Shown piece by piece: positions 1-7,204 of a stretch of 64,000 bases of DNA. The DNA comes from CAWBFD01 sp963788115 (GTDB lineage: Bacteria > Actinomycetota > Thermoleophilia > Solirubrobacterales > 70-9). The position numbers and the translations under genes were made by a program. Below the pieces are notes generated by a model. It was not told the origin of the DNA. It saw only the letters and a program-made list of their open reading frames with translations, and made no database searches. Numbering within the stretch: the stretch's first letter is position 1; every line of letters starts with the position of its first letter. The DNA is taken from NCBI GenBank assembly GCA_963788115.1, contig CAWBFD010000002.1:124001-188000 (forward strand). The letters are read 5' to 3'.

Positions 1-1
1 C

Positions 2-193
2 CAGGTCGATCCCGACCAGATCTTCTACCTGCGCTCACACGGCGTCAGCGAGGACGAGGCGAAGCGGCTGCTGATCGAGGGCTTCCTCGCCGAGCTGGTC
101 GAGCGGATGCCCCAGGGGCAGACCCGCGAGGAGCTCGCGGCCGCGCTGGAGCGCCGGCTGGCGGAGCTCCTCAGCAGCGTTCCGGCTGCCTGA
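2..193 (+). CDS. SufB/SufD family Fe-S cluster assembly protein, C-terminal fragment
   Basis: The window opens inside this gene; the readable part encodes the last 63 residues, then TGA. The peptide contains FYLRSHGVSEDEAKRLLIEG followed by FLAELVERM, the C-terminal signature shared by SufB and SufD, scaffold subunits of the SUF iron-sulfur cluster assembly complex. SufB and SufD cannot be separated from this piece; SufD is slightly more likely given the short charged tail. The 5' part lies outside the window. A SufT-like DUF59 gene occurs separately near 34.7 kb. Confidence 0.85.
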   Translation, partial: QVDPDQIFYLRSHGVSEDEAKRLLIEGFLAELVERMPQGQTREELAAALERRLAELLSSVPAA

Positions 194-205
194 CCCGGGC
201 TCTCT

Positions 206-1411
206 TCATCCGCCCGTGTGGATCACACGATCGATCGCCTCTGGAGCGAGCACCTGCTCCACCACCATCATCGCCGCTCCGATCAGGCCGGCCCGATCAC
301 CGAGGCGACTCGGAACCATCCGCAGGTCGCGGCTGGCAGCGGGAAGCGCTCGCCGGAACGTGACCTCGCGCACCCCGGCAACCACGTGCTCGTAGGCGCC
401 ACCGAGGTCGCCGCCGATCACGATCACGCTCGGATTGAAGAAGTTGACGCAACCGCCGAGGACCTCGCCGAGACTGCGTCCGGCCTCGCGGACCAGCATG
501 ATCGCCCGCGGGTCGCCGCCGCGAACCATGCGAACGACGTCGAGGCCGTTTTCCGCCTGCACCCCGGCCTGAGCGAGGCGCACAGCGATGGTTCCGGCGC
601 CCGCAACGGCCTCGAGGCAGCCGAGGTTGCCGCAACGGCAGATCACGTCGTCGCGGCCCGCAACCCGGATGTGGCCGATGTCGCCGGCCGTGCCGTGCGA
701 TCCGCGGTAGATCGTGTCGCCGACCACCACCCCGCAGCCGATGCCCGTCCCCATCTTGATGAAGAGGAGCTGCGCGCAGTTCTGCCAGTGGAACCAGTGC
801 TCGCCGAAGGCCATCATGTTGACGTCCTCATCGACGACCACCGGCACGTCGTAGCGGCCCGCGAACCACTGCGGGATCGAGAAGCCGTCCCACTGGGGCA
901 TGATCCGCGGGTTGATCGGCAACCCGGTGGTGAAGTCGACCGCGTCGGGGATCCCGATGCTGGTCCCGAGCACCTCCTCCTCGCCACGCCCCGCCTCGTG
1001 CAGGAGCGCGACGAACTGCTCGTACACCCAGCCGAGGACCTGCTCCGGGCCGAGGCCGAGGTCCGTCTCGGCCGCCGCTTCCGCGAGCGGAGTGGCCGCC
1101 AAGTCCGTTACCGCGAGGCGGGCGCTGGCCCCGCCGAGGTCGGCGGCGAGAACAACCCCGGCGTCGTGGTTGAAGGCGAGCACATGGGCCGGCCGGCCGC
1201 CGGTGGCCGCGGCGCCGCCCTCCTCCTCGTGGATGAGCTGGTTGGCGAGCAGCGCGTCGACGCGATGGGCCAGGGTGGAGCGCGGCAGCCCCGTCACCCG
1301 AGCGAGGTCGGCTCTCGTGACCGCCTGGCCGCTCCGGATCAGGCTGAGCACCGCGCCCGCGCCGGGGTGGGGCGACAAGCGGGGATGCTCGTGCCACTTG
1401 TCACCATCCAT
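206..1411 (-). CDS. ROK family transcriptional regulator
   Basis: A 401-residue protein with an N-terminal winged helix-turn-helix (about residues 25-65, TRADLARVTGLPRSTLAHRV) and a ROK domain from about residue 85. The sugar-kinase phosphate-binding motif appears as DLGG (91-94), and the ROK zinc motif as CRCGNLGCLE (258-267), preceded by GHIRV. Length and order match NagC/XylR-type repressors, which usually sense a sugar or sugar phosphate and control carbohydrate uptake. No sugar operon is adjacent, so the ligand is unknown. ATG at 1411 is the first start; no strong ribosome binding site is visible. It converges with the Suf gene, leaving only 12 bases between stops. Confidence 0.88.
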   Translation of the reverse strand: MDGDKWHEHPRLSPHPGAGAVLSLIRSGQAVTRADLARVTGLPRSTLAHRVDALLANQLIHEEEGGAAATGGRPAHVLAFNHDAGVVLAADLGGASARLAVTDLAATPLAEAAAETDLGLGPEQVLGWVYEQFVALLHEAGRGEEEVLGTSIGIPDAVDFTTGLPINPRIMPQWDGFSIPQWFAGRYDVPVVVDEDVNMMAFGEHWFHWQNCAQLLFIKMGTGIGCGVVVGDTIYRGSHGTAGDIGHIRVAGRDDVICRCGNLGCLEAVAGAGTIAVRLAQAGVQAENGLDVVRMVRGGDPRAIMLVREAGRSLGEVLGGCVNFFNPSVIVIGGDLGGAYEHVVAGVREVTFRRALPAASRDLRMVPSRLGDRAGLIGAAMMVVEQVLAPEAIDRVIHTGG

Positions 1412-1515
1412 GGTTGAGGAGTAAATCAGGCGCTTTCGGGGGCATGGGCTGACTCGGCATCAGTCGACTGACCCCGAGGCGCAAGCTCCGGGGCGGCGCC
1501 GCGATCGATCCTCGC

Positions 1516-1839
1516 TCAGGACCTCAGCTTGGCAAGGTCGGCCGCGAACATCGCCGACGCGGATTTCAAGACCTCGTTCGCCCGGCGCAGCTCGCGATTC
1601 TCGTCCTCCAGCTCGCGGACCCGGGCCTCGACCGCGCCCGCTCGGTGTGCGCGTGTGCCGGGCGGCGCATGCCCTCCATCCTCGTCGACGGCGGCCTGGG
1701 CCATGCGCACCCAGCGGCGAAGGGACTCGTAGCGGATCCCGAGCTCGCGTGAGACCTCGGCCACCGTCATGCCGCCATCCATGACGAGCCCCACCGCCCG
1801 TTCACGCACCTCGTCGGAGTACTTCCTGGGCGCCGTCAT
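1516..1839 (-). CDS. IS3-family transposase OrfA (orphan)
   Basis: A 107-residue protein: an HTH domain (MTAPRKYSDEVRERAVGLV... VAEVSRELGIRYESLRRWV) and a C-terminal leucine-rich coiled coil (VRELEDENRELRRANEVLKSASAMF). This is the OrfA half of an IS3-type transposase. ATG at 1839 is preferred over ATG at 1884 because AAGGAGG lies about 10 bases upstream of it. OrfB, the DDE catalytic half, is absent: the frame stops at 1516 and the ROK gene begins 105 bases further on. No clear terminal inverted repeats were seen. The element is therefore an inactive remnant, although OrfA might still bind DNA. Confidence 0.8.
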   Translation of the reverse strand: MTAPRKYSDEVRERAVGLVMDGGMTVAEVSRELGIRYESLRRWVRMAQAAVDEDGGHAPPGTRAHRAGAVEARVRELEDENRELRRANEVLKSASAMFAADLAKLRS

Positions 1840-1925
1840 GCTTCTCGCGACCTCCTTTCTCGGCATCGGAATCCTCGGTTGCATGTGGAACGTCTCCGTC
1901 TTGCCTGGATCGTTGGACGCCTCCT

Positions 1926-1968
1926 GCGCCGGGGATCGGGGCTGGATGCGAACCCCGATCCCCGGCGC
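1926..1968 (-). terminator. Hairpin terminator of beta-propeller gene A
   Basis: A perfect 16-bp inverted repeat, GCGCCGGGGATCGGGG with its complement, around an 11-nt loop. It starts 11 bases downstream of the stop at 1979 and is not followed by a clear U-run, as is common in high-GC actinobacteria. It is duplicated with the gene: the unit B version has 18-bp arms. Confidence 0.75.
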
Positions 1969-1978
1969 GGAGGAGCCC

Positions 1979-4060
1979 CTAGGGAACGCTGGTTAGGAGC
2001 TGCGTGAATGGCAGGCTGGTCGCGTTTGCCCCGGTGGGCGACGGCAGCGACAGGACGGTGTTGATTACGCTGGTGAGTGGCCCGCAGCCCCGCGCTTCCG
2101 GCACCTCGAAGGTGTCGTCGGCAAGCGTTCCTGTCCCGACGAGCGCGGCGTTCCCGGGATTGAGCGCCATCAGCAGGTCGCCACCGAGCGGGGAGCCGGG
2201 ATCGCCCTCATCGTCGTTGACCGCCTCGAGATTCTGCACGACCGGCCCAATCACGCAGCCGCCGGCCGGGTTACCGGGTTGGCTTACGTAGAGGTCGATT
2301 GGGACGGTGACCGAGAGCGGGATGATGCTGTGGAGCACAGGCGGCGCCGCGAGCCCGACCCGGGTAACCGCCTGCTGGCCCGCGACCTCTGTGTCGAGCG
2401 GCTTCGACGCGAGCATCGGGCCGGAGAGGGGGGGCACCAAACCGTTCGGGTCCGTGAACGAGACGCCGGCGGTCAGCGTTAGCGTCTCAGCCGGCAGGTC
2501 CTGAGTCAGCGCGTCGCCGATCTGGAACGTGCTGCCGGTGAGGTTCACCTGCTGCTGGCAGAGGAAGACCCCCGACGGGCAGCGTCCTTGCTCGGCGAAC
2601 GGCGGCACCGATTCGCCATCGCTCGGGTTCGGCGGACCGGCGGGCGCCTTGTTCGGGTCGAGCTGGCCGATGCGTCCCGTGCCCATCTCGGTGAAGTAGA
2701 TCTTCCCGTCCTCGCCCTCGACGATGTCGAAGGGCAGCGAGCCCTGCGTCTCCAACGGGTACTCGGTGAACTGGCCCGAGGCCGGGTCGTAGCGACCGAT
2801 GTTGTCCGAGTTCTGCTCCGTGAACCACAGCGAGCCGTCGTCGGCGAACGTGATCCCGACCGGCCTCGAGTTGGGGGTCGGGATCTCGAACTCGAGCACT
2901 TGCCCTGAGTCGGGGTCGATGCGGCCGATCGTATTGCCCATCGGGGTCGTGAACCAGAGCCGCCCGGCGGCATCCTCGGTCATGAAGCCCAGGGCTTTGT
3001 CTGAGTCGGCAAGCGGGAACAGATCCACGCCGCCGGTGTTCGCGTCGAGGCGGCCGACCGCCGCGCCGGTCGCGCCGCACCCTCCGCCGCACGGCGTCGT
3101 GAACCAGACCGCGCCGTCGCCGCCGGCGGCGACGCCGTACGCCTGCACTGAGATGTCGGGGTGGTCCGGATCGGCGAGCGGGAACCGCGTGATGTCACCG
3201 GCGGTGGCGACACGCACCAACTCGCCCGTGGACGTCAGCCACAGTGCCCCGTCCGGTCCGACCGCGATCTTGTTGCCCGGCCCCGGGGAGGCACCGAGGT
3301 CGAACTCGGAGACCCCCCCTGTCGCCGGGTCGATCCGGCGGATGACGTTGATCGTGCCAAGCCCGTCGGGCGTTGCCCAGATTCCCCCGTCGGGACCGGC
3401 AGCGACGTCGAGGATCAGGCGCCCCGCGAAGTCGCCGGGTGGCGATCCCTCGGGCACCGGGATGTGGAAGTCCGAATACTGGCCGGCGGTGGTCATCCGG
3501 CCGAGCGTGTTCGCCCCGTTGCCCATCTGCGCGAAATAGAGCGCGCCGTCGGGGCCGACGTCGATCCCCGTCGGATACGCCGCCGAGGTCTCGGTCGCAA
3601 ACTCCTTCACCGGCTTCGCGCACACGGGATCGTCCTCGGCGAGCAGCCGGGAGGCGTTCGCTGATTTCTTCGGCTTGCCCTTGGCCTGGACCCGGACGCG
3701 GAGCGAGTCGCACTCCTCGAGCGCGGCCTCGCCGGCGTTGGTCAAGGGCAGGCTCAGGGTTCCCTGCTTCGGGTTGTTCTTGGTCGCCTTGGAGGCGAAG
3801 TTGATCTGCGGGCCCTCCGACGGGGTCGCCTTCGCAGTCGCCGTCAGCTTGTTCAGGCCCTTGGCGTTGTACTTGACCCGCAGCTGGCCCTGATTCAGGG
3901 CCTGGGTCTGCGACTTGGTCTCGACCGAGACCTTGAGCTTCTTCTGCTGCGCCTCGGCTCCGCTCGGCACGAGCAGGAGGGCCACGGCCCCGAGCACCGC
4001 CAGCGCAATCCCCGTGCTCAAGCGCGAGGAGGGAACACCAGTACACCCAACGCGATCCAT
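1979..4060 (-). CDS. Secreted streptogramin-lyase-like (Vgb) beta-propeller protein, copy A
   Basis: A 693-residue exported protein. Signal peptide at about 1-37 (ALAVLGAVALLLVPSGAEA); a beta-rich, Lys-rich domain at about 38-135; a Vgb-like beta-propeller at about 145-460 with repeated blades such as GPDGALWLTS, DDGSLWFTEQNSDNIGRYDP and DGKIYFTEMGTGRIGQLDP; then a distinct C-terminal domain of about 200 residues. Vgb lyases linearise streptogramin B, but many environmental homologues are only structural relatives, so enzymatic function is not claimed. The start at 4060 is supported by GGGAGG seven bases upstream and by agreement with copy B. The first 133 residues are almost identical to copy B, and the rest is clearly diverged. 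Confidence 0.8.
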   Translation of the reverse strand: MDRVGCTGVPSSRLSTGIALAVLGAVALLLVPSGAEAQQKKLKVSVETKSQTQALNQGQLRVKYNAKGLNKLTATAKATPSEGPQINFASKATKNNPKQGTLSLPLTNAGEAALEECDSLRVRVQAKGKPKKSANASRLLAEDDPVCAKPVKEFATETSAAYPTGIDVGPDGALYFAQMGNGANTLGRMTTAGQYSDFHIPVPEGSPPGDFAGRLILDVAAGPDGGIWATPDGLGTINVIRRIDPATGGVSEFDLGASPGPGNKIAVGPDGALWLTSTGELVRVATAGDITRFPLADPDHPDISVQAYGVAAGGDGAVWFTTPCGGGCGATGAAVGRLDANTGGVDLFPLADSDKALGFMTEDAAGRLWFTTPMGNTIGRIDPDSGQVLEFEIPTPNSRPVGITFADDGSLWFTEQNSDNIGRYDPASGQFTEYPLETQGSLPFDIVEGEDGKIYFTEMGTGRIGQLDPNKAPAGPPNPSDGESVPPFAEQGRCPSGVFLCQQQVNLTGSTFQIGDALTQDLPAETLTLTAGVSFTDPNGLVPPLSGPMLASKPLDTEVAGQQAVTRVGLAAPPVLHSIIPLSVTVPIDLYVSQPGNPAGGCVIGPVVQNLEAVNDDEGDPGSPLGGDLLMALNPGNAALVGTGTLADDTFEVPEARGCGPLTSVINTVLSLPSPTGANATSLPFTQLLTSVP

Positions 4061-4263
4061 CTTTGCCTCCCGGTCCTCTCGACAGCTGTGACTGTCGCTC
4101 TCTCTCTCTTGATAGATGAACACGCCTATCTGACGTAAACACGTTCATCTGTATTCGCGGGGCCGGAGCCTAGACACGCGTGTTCCCATTTGTCAACGGT
4201 GCCATGTGTTAACGCGAAATCGGTGCGAGTAAGGCCGGAGGTCGACATTTCGCGGGCACCCAG
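4061..4263 (-). promoter_or_regulatory. Conserved promoter/5' leader of copy A
   Basis: About 200 bp upstream of the gene, nearly identical to 6770-6970. Features: a CGACAG/CTGTCG hairpin in the leader at about 4080-4097, a CT dinucleotide run (six units here, five in copy B) at about 4098-4109, and a perfect 8-bp inverted repeat AGATGAAC/GTTCATCT at 4114-4121 and 4143-4150. This stretch is visibly more AT-rich than the coding regions, which fits a promoter. No confident -35/-10 pair was assigned. Confidence 0.55.
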
Positions 4264-4461
4264 CCGTGTGATGTGCCTACGGAAATCCGCTCCATCCGCG
4301 GATCGACGAAAGGGCGGAGCCCTTCCGTTCTCGCCACTTCAGCCCGAAAGAGCGGCTTGCATCCGGCGATGGCCGAGTTAGACCAACTATGACGCGGTAA
4401 CTCGACCATCGCTCCGAGAGCCGGCTCGGAGGCCGCGGGAGCCAGACCGTGCGTCAGCCGC

Positions 4462-4574
4462 ATGCCGCCATTCCATGACGAGCCCCACCGCCCGTTCACG
4501 CAGCTCGTCGGAGCACTGGGCGCCGTCATGCTGCTCGCGACCTCCTTTCTCGGCATCGGAATCCTCGGTTGCAC
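4462..4574 (-). pseudogene. Degenerate IS3 orfA 5' end
   Basis: Nucleotide homology to the 5' part of the orfA at 1516-1839. The leader MQPRIPMPRKEVA(R/S)SMTAP is preserved. Relative to copy A there is then a small deletion (GGAGTACTTCCTGGGC reads GGAGCACTGGGC), which shifts the frame, and the HTH and coiled-coil parts are missing. It is a remnant carried in the tandem duplication. Confidence 0.8.
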
Positions 4575-4615
4575 GTGGAAGGTCTCCGTGTTGCTGGCTC
4601 GTTGGGCGCCCTCCT

Positions 4616-4658
4616 GCGCCGGGGATCGGGGCTGGATGCGAGCCCCGATCCCCGGCGC
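4616..4658 (-). terminator. Hairpin terminator of beta-propeller gene B
   Basis: A perfect inverted repeat with 18-bp arms (GCGCCGGGGATCGGGGCT and complement) and a 7-nt loop, 14 bases after the stop at 4673. It is the duplicated counterpart of the hairpin at 1926-1968. Its arms are longer because A became G at the loop edge. Confidence 0.75.
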
Positions 4659-4672
4659 GGAGGTTCCTCGGC

Positions 4673-6769
4673 CTAGGTCCCAGGCGGGGTCAGGAGCTGC
4701 GTGAACGGCAGCTCGATGGCGTTTGAGCCCGAGGGCGACGGCAGCTCGAGCAGGGTGTTGATCACGGTCGTCAGCGCCCCGCAGCCACGTGCCGCCGGCA
4801 CCTCGAAGGTGGTGTCGGCGAGCGTGCCGACGCCGATAGCCGAGCCGCCGCCCTCGATCGCGCCATAGTCACCGGCCAGCAGTGCCCCCATGTCACCCTC
4901 GTCGTCCGGGGCGGACTGGAGGTGCTGGACCACCGGGCCGATTACGCAGCCGCCCTCCGGGTTGCCCGGCTGGCTCACGTACAGGTCGATCGGCACGGTG
5001 ACGTCGATCGGGAGGATGCTGGTCAGGATGGGCGGACCGGCGAGGCCGACCCGGGTCACCGCCTGCTGGCCGCCGACCTCGACGTCGAGCGGCCTCGACT
5101 CGAGCATCGGCCCGGAGACGGGCGGCACCATGCCGTTAGGGTCGTTGAACGAGATCCCGGCGGTCAGCGTCAACGTCTCCGGTGGCAGCACCTGGGTCAG
5201 CGCATCGCCGATCTGGAACGTGCTGCCGGTGAGATTGATCTGCTGCTGGCAGATGAATATGCCCGGGATCTCACAGCGCCCCTGCTGGGCGAACGGGGCC
5301 TCGGGGACGCCGTCGCTCGCATTCGGGGCTGCGATCGGGGCCTTCGCCGGGTCCAGCTGGCCGATGCGGCCGGTGCCGAGCTCGGTGAAGTAGATCTTCC
5401 CGTCGGGACCCTCGACGATGTCGAATGGGATCGTCCCCGGGGTCTCGAGCGGGTACTCGGTGAAGGTGCCCGAGGCCGGGTCGTAGCGGCCGACATTGTC
5501 GGCGTTGGTCTCGGTGAACCAGAGCGAGCCGTCGTTGGCGAACGCGATCCCGACCGGCCCCGAGTCGGGGGTCGGGATCTCGAACTCGACGATCCGGCCC
5601 GAGTCCGGGTCGATCCGCCCGATTGTGTTGCCTGGCGCAGTCGTGAACCACAGGCGCCCGGCGCGATCGGCCGTCATCTGGCCGAAGCCCTTCTGCGGAT
5701 CCGTGAGCGGGAACAGCTCGGTCTCGCCGGTGCCCGGGTCGAGCCGCCCGACGGCGGCAAGATTGCCGAAGCCCGCGGAGCCTCTCCCCGGCGTCGTGAA
5801 CCAGACCCCGCCGTCGCCACCGGCGGCGACCCCGTAGGGGATGGGATCGATCTCCGGGAAGTCCGGATCGTCGAGCAGGAAGTCGGTCACCTCGCCATCG
5901 GTCGTCACCCGGACGAGCTTCCTAGGGGAAGTGATCGCCAGCCAGATCGCACCGTCGGGACCCACCGCCATCTTGCCCAGGACGTCGGAGGTTTGACCGA
6001 TATCGAATGCGGTCACGTTGCCGGTCGCAGGGTCGAGCCGGCGGGCAAAGCTCGAGCCCCCGGCGAAGATCGCCTGCGGCATGGCCCAGATGCCGCCGTC
6101 CGGGCCCGCGACCACGTCGTTGATCAGGTGCCCGGAGAAGCCGTCGGGCGGCGTGCCCTCCGGGACCGGCACGGGGAACATCGAGTACTCGCCGGCGGTG
6201 GTCATGCGGCCGATGGTGTTCGCGCCGGCGCCCATCTGGGCGATCCAGAGGGCGTCGTCGGGGCCGACGTCGATCCCCGTGGGATACGCCGCGGAGCTCT
6301 CGAGCGGGAACTCCCGCACCGGCTCCGCGCACACCGCGTCGTCCTCGGCGAGGAGGCGGGAGGCGTTGGCGTTCTTTGACGGCTTGCCCTTGGCCTGGAC
6401 CCGGACGCGGAGCGAGTCGCACTCCTCGAGCGCGGCCTCGCCGGCGTTGGTCAAGGGCAGGCTCAGGGTTCCCTGCTTCGGGTTGTTCTTGGTCGCCTTG
6501 GAGGCGAGGTTGATCTGCGGGCCCTCCGACGGGGTCGCCTTCGCAGTCGCCGTCAGCTTGTTCAGGCCCTTGGCGTTGTACTTGACCCGCAGCTGGCCCT
6601 GATTCAGGGCCTGGGTCTGCGACTTGGTCTCGACCGAGACCTTGAGCTTCTTCTGCTGCGCCTCGGCTCCGCTCGGCACGAGCAGGAGGGCCACGGCCCC
6701 GAGCACCGCCAGCGCAATCCCCGTGCTCAAGCGCGAGGAGGGAACACCAGTACACCCAACGCGATCCAT
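4673..6769 (-). CDS. Secreted streptogramin-lyase-like (Vgb) beta-propeller protein, copy B
   Basis: A 698-residue paralogue of the gene at 1979-4060 with the same order: signal peptide, N-terminal beta-rich domain, Vgb-like propeller (for example NDGSLWFTETNADNVGRYDP and DGKIYFTELGTGRIGQLDP) and a C-terminal domain. Residues 1-133 differ from copy A by only about one substitution (F/L near residue 88). After VQAKGKP the two diverge steadily, with many replacements and several indels in the propeller. The start at 6769 has GGGAGG seven bases upstream. The protein is probably extracellular or cell-wall associated; the ligand is unknown. Confidence 0.8.
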   Translation of the reverse strand: MDRVGCTGVPSSRLSTGIALAVLGAVALLLVPSGAEAQQKKLKVSVETKSQTQALNQGQLRVKYNAKGLNKLTATAKATPSEGPQINLASKATKNNPKQGTLSLPLTNAGEAALEECDSLRVRVQAKGKPSKNANASRLLAEDDAVCAEPVREFPLESSAAYPTGIDVGPDDALWIAQMGAGANTIGRMTTAGEYSMFPVPVPEGTPPDGFSGHLINDVVAGPDGGIWAMPQAIFAGGSSFARRLDPATGNVTAFDIGQTSDVLGKMAVGPDGAIWLAITSPRKLVRVTTDGEVTDFLLDDPDFPEIDPIPYGVAAGGDGGVWFTTPGRGSAGFGNLAAVGRLDPGTGETELFPLTDPQKGFGQMTADRAGRLWFTTAPGNTIGRIDPDSGRIVEFEIPTPDSGPVGIAFANDGSLWFTETNADNVGRYDPASGTFTEYPLETPGTIPFDIVEGPDGKIYFTELGTGRIGQLDPAKAPIAAPNASDGVPEAPFAQQGRCEIPGIFICQQQINLTGSTFQIGDALTQVLPPETLTLTAGISFNDPNGMVPPVSGPMLESRPLDVEVGGQQAVTRVGLAGPPILTSILPIDVTVPIDLYVSQPGNPEGGCVIGPVVQHLQSAPDDEGDMGALLAGDYGAIEGGGSAIGVGTLADTTFEVPAARGCGALTTVINTLLELPSPSGSNAIELPFTQLLTPPGT

Positions 6770-6970
6770 CTTTGCCTCCCGGTCCTCTCGACAGCTGTGA
6801 CTGTCGCTCTCTCTCTTGATAGATGAACACGCCTATCTGACGTAAACACGTTCATCTGTATTCGCGGGGCCGGAGCCTAGACACGCGTGTTCCCATTTGT
6901 CAACGGTGCCATGTGTTAACGCGAAATCGGTGCGAGTAAGGCCGAAGGTCGACATTTCGCGGGCACCCAG
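6770..6970 (-). promoter_or_regulatory. Conserved promoter/5' leader of copy B
   Basis: Near-identical to 4061-4263, with one fewer CT unit in the leader (five) and about one other base change. The inverted repeat AGATGAAC/GTTCATCT lies at 6821-6828 and 6850-6857. Such tight conservation upstream of two diverged coding regions suggests that both genes keep the same expression control. Confidence 0.55.
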
Positions 6971-7020
6971 GCAACCGCGCCCGAGGATCCGCTCTGAGGC
7001 GCCCGGAGCCTGACCGCGCG

Positions 7021-7167
7021 TCAGCCGCTGCGCCCGCCGTCGGAGGATCGCCGGGCCCGGCGCTCCCGCAGGGTCGTCATCAGCGCAGACGCGAGCACGA
7101 TGATCACCGGGATCCCGTACAGCGGGTACATGTACCAATGGCCGATGTGGGCGACGAGCAGAGTCAT
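7021..7167 (-). CDS. Small single-pass membrane protein (48 aa)
   Basis: ATG at 7167 opens a 48-residue frame: a short N-terminus (MTLLVAHIGHWYMYPLYG), one hydrophobic helix (IPVIIVLASALMTTL) and an Arg-rich tail (RERRARRSSDGGRSG), so probably cytoplasmic-tail-in. It lies 37 bases after the stop of the large membrane gene and appears to be the last gene of the operon descending from 10607. The family was not recognised. Codon use matches the neighbours. Confidence 0.6.
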   Translation of the reverse strand: MTLLVAHIGHWYMYPLYGIPVIIVLASALMTTLRERRARRSSDGGRSG

Positions 7168-7204
7168 CTCATCTCAGTATTGCGAAGGCCGATCGGCATC
7201 TGGA

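Larger units (their letters stand above)
1769..4263. repeat. Tandem duplication, unit A (about 2.5 kb)
   Basis: This segment is repeated, in the same orientation, at 4462-6970. It holds the 5' half of IS3 orfA, a terminator hairpin, a secreted beta-propeller gene and its promoter block. Similarity is uneven: the flanks and about 590 bp at the 5' end of the gene are almost identical, while the middle and 3' part of the gene have diverged. The right edge is sharp, with homology ending after GGGCACCCAG at 4263 (6970 in unit B). Confidence 0.85.
4462..6970. repeat. Tandem duplication, unit B (about 2.5 kb)
   Basis: The second unit of the direct repeat, offset by about 2.69-2.71 kb from unit A. 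It contains a degenerate orfA 5' end, a terminator hairpin, beta-propeller copy B and the promoter block. The spacer 4264-4461 between the units has no convincing gene; its last part (about 4415-4462) resembles 6985-7033, so the ancestral unit may have been slightly longer. Confidence 0.85.

Noticed and set aside
218..1417. Long open frame antisense to the ROK regulator
   Set aside because: It is the complement of a well-supported gene; its composition is low-complexity and GC-driven, with no domain signal.
4094..4110. CT run considered as part of a CRISPR or larger repeat array
   Set aside because: It is a simple dinucleotide run with no spacers.
1926..4658. Long inverted repeats considered as insertion-sequence ends
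   Set aside because: Each sits just after a stop codon with a short loop, so terminators are the simpler reading.
4922..6379. 485-residue open frame antisense to beta-propeller copy B
   Set aside because: Arg/Asp/Gly-biased composition caused by high GC on the opposite strand of a clear gene.
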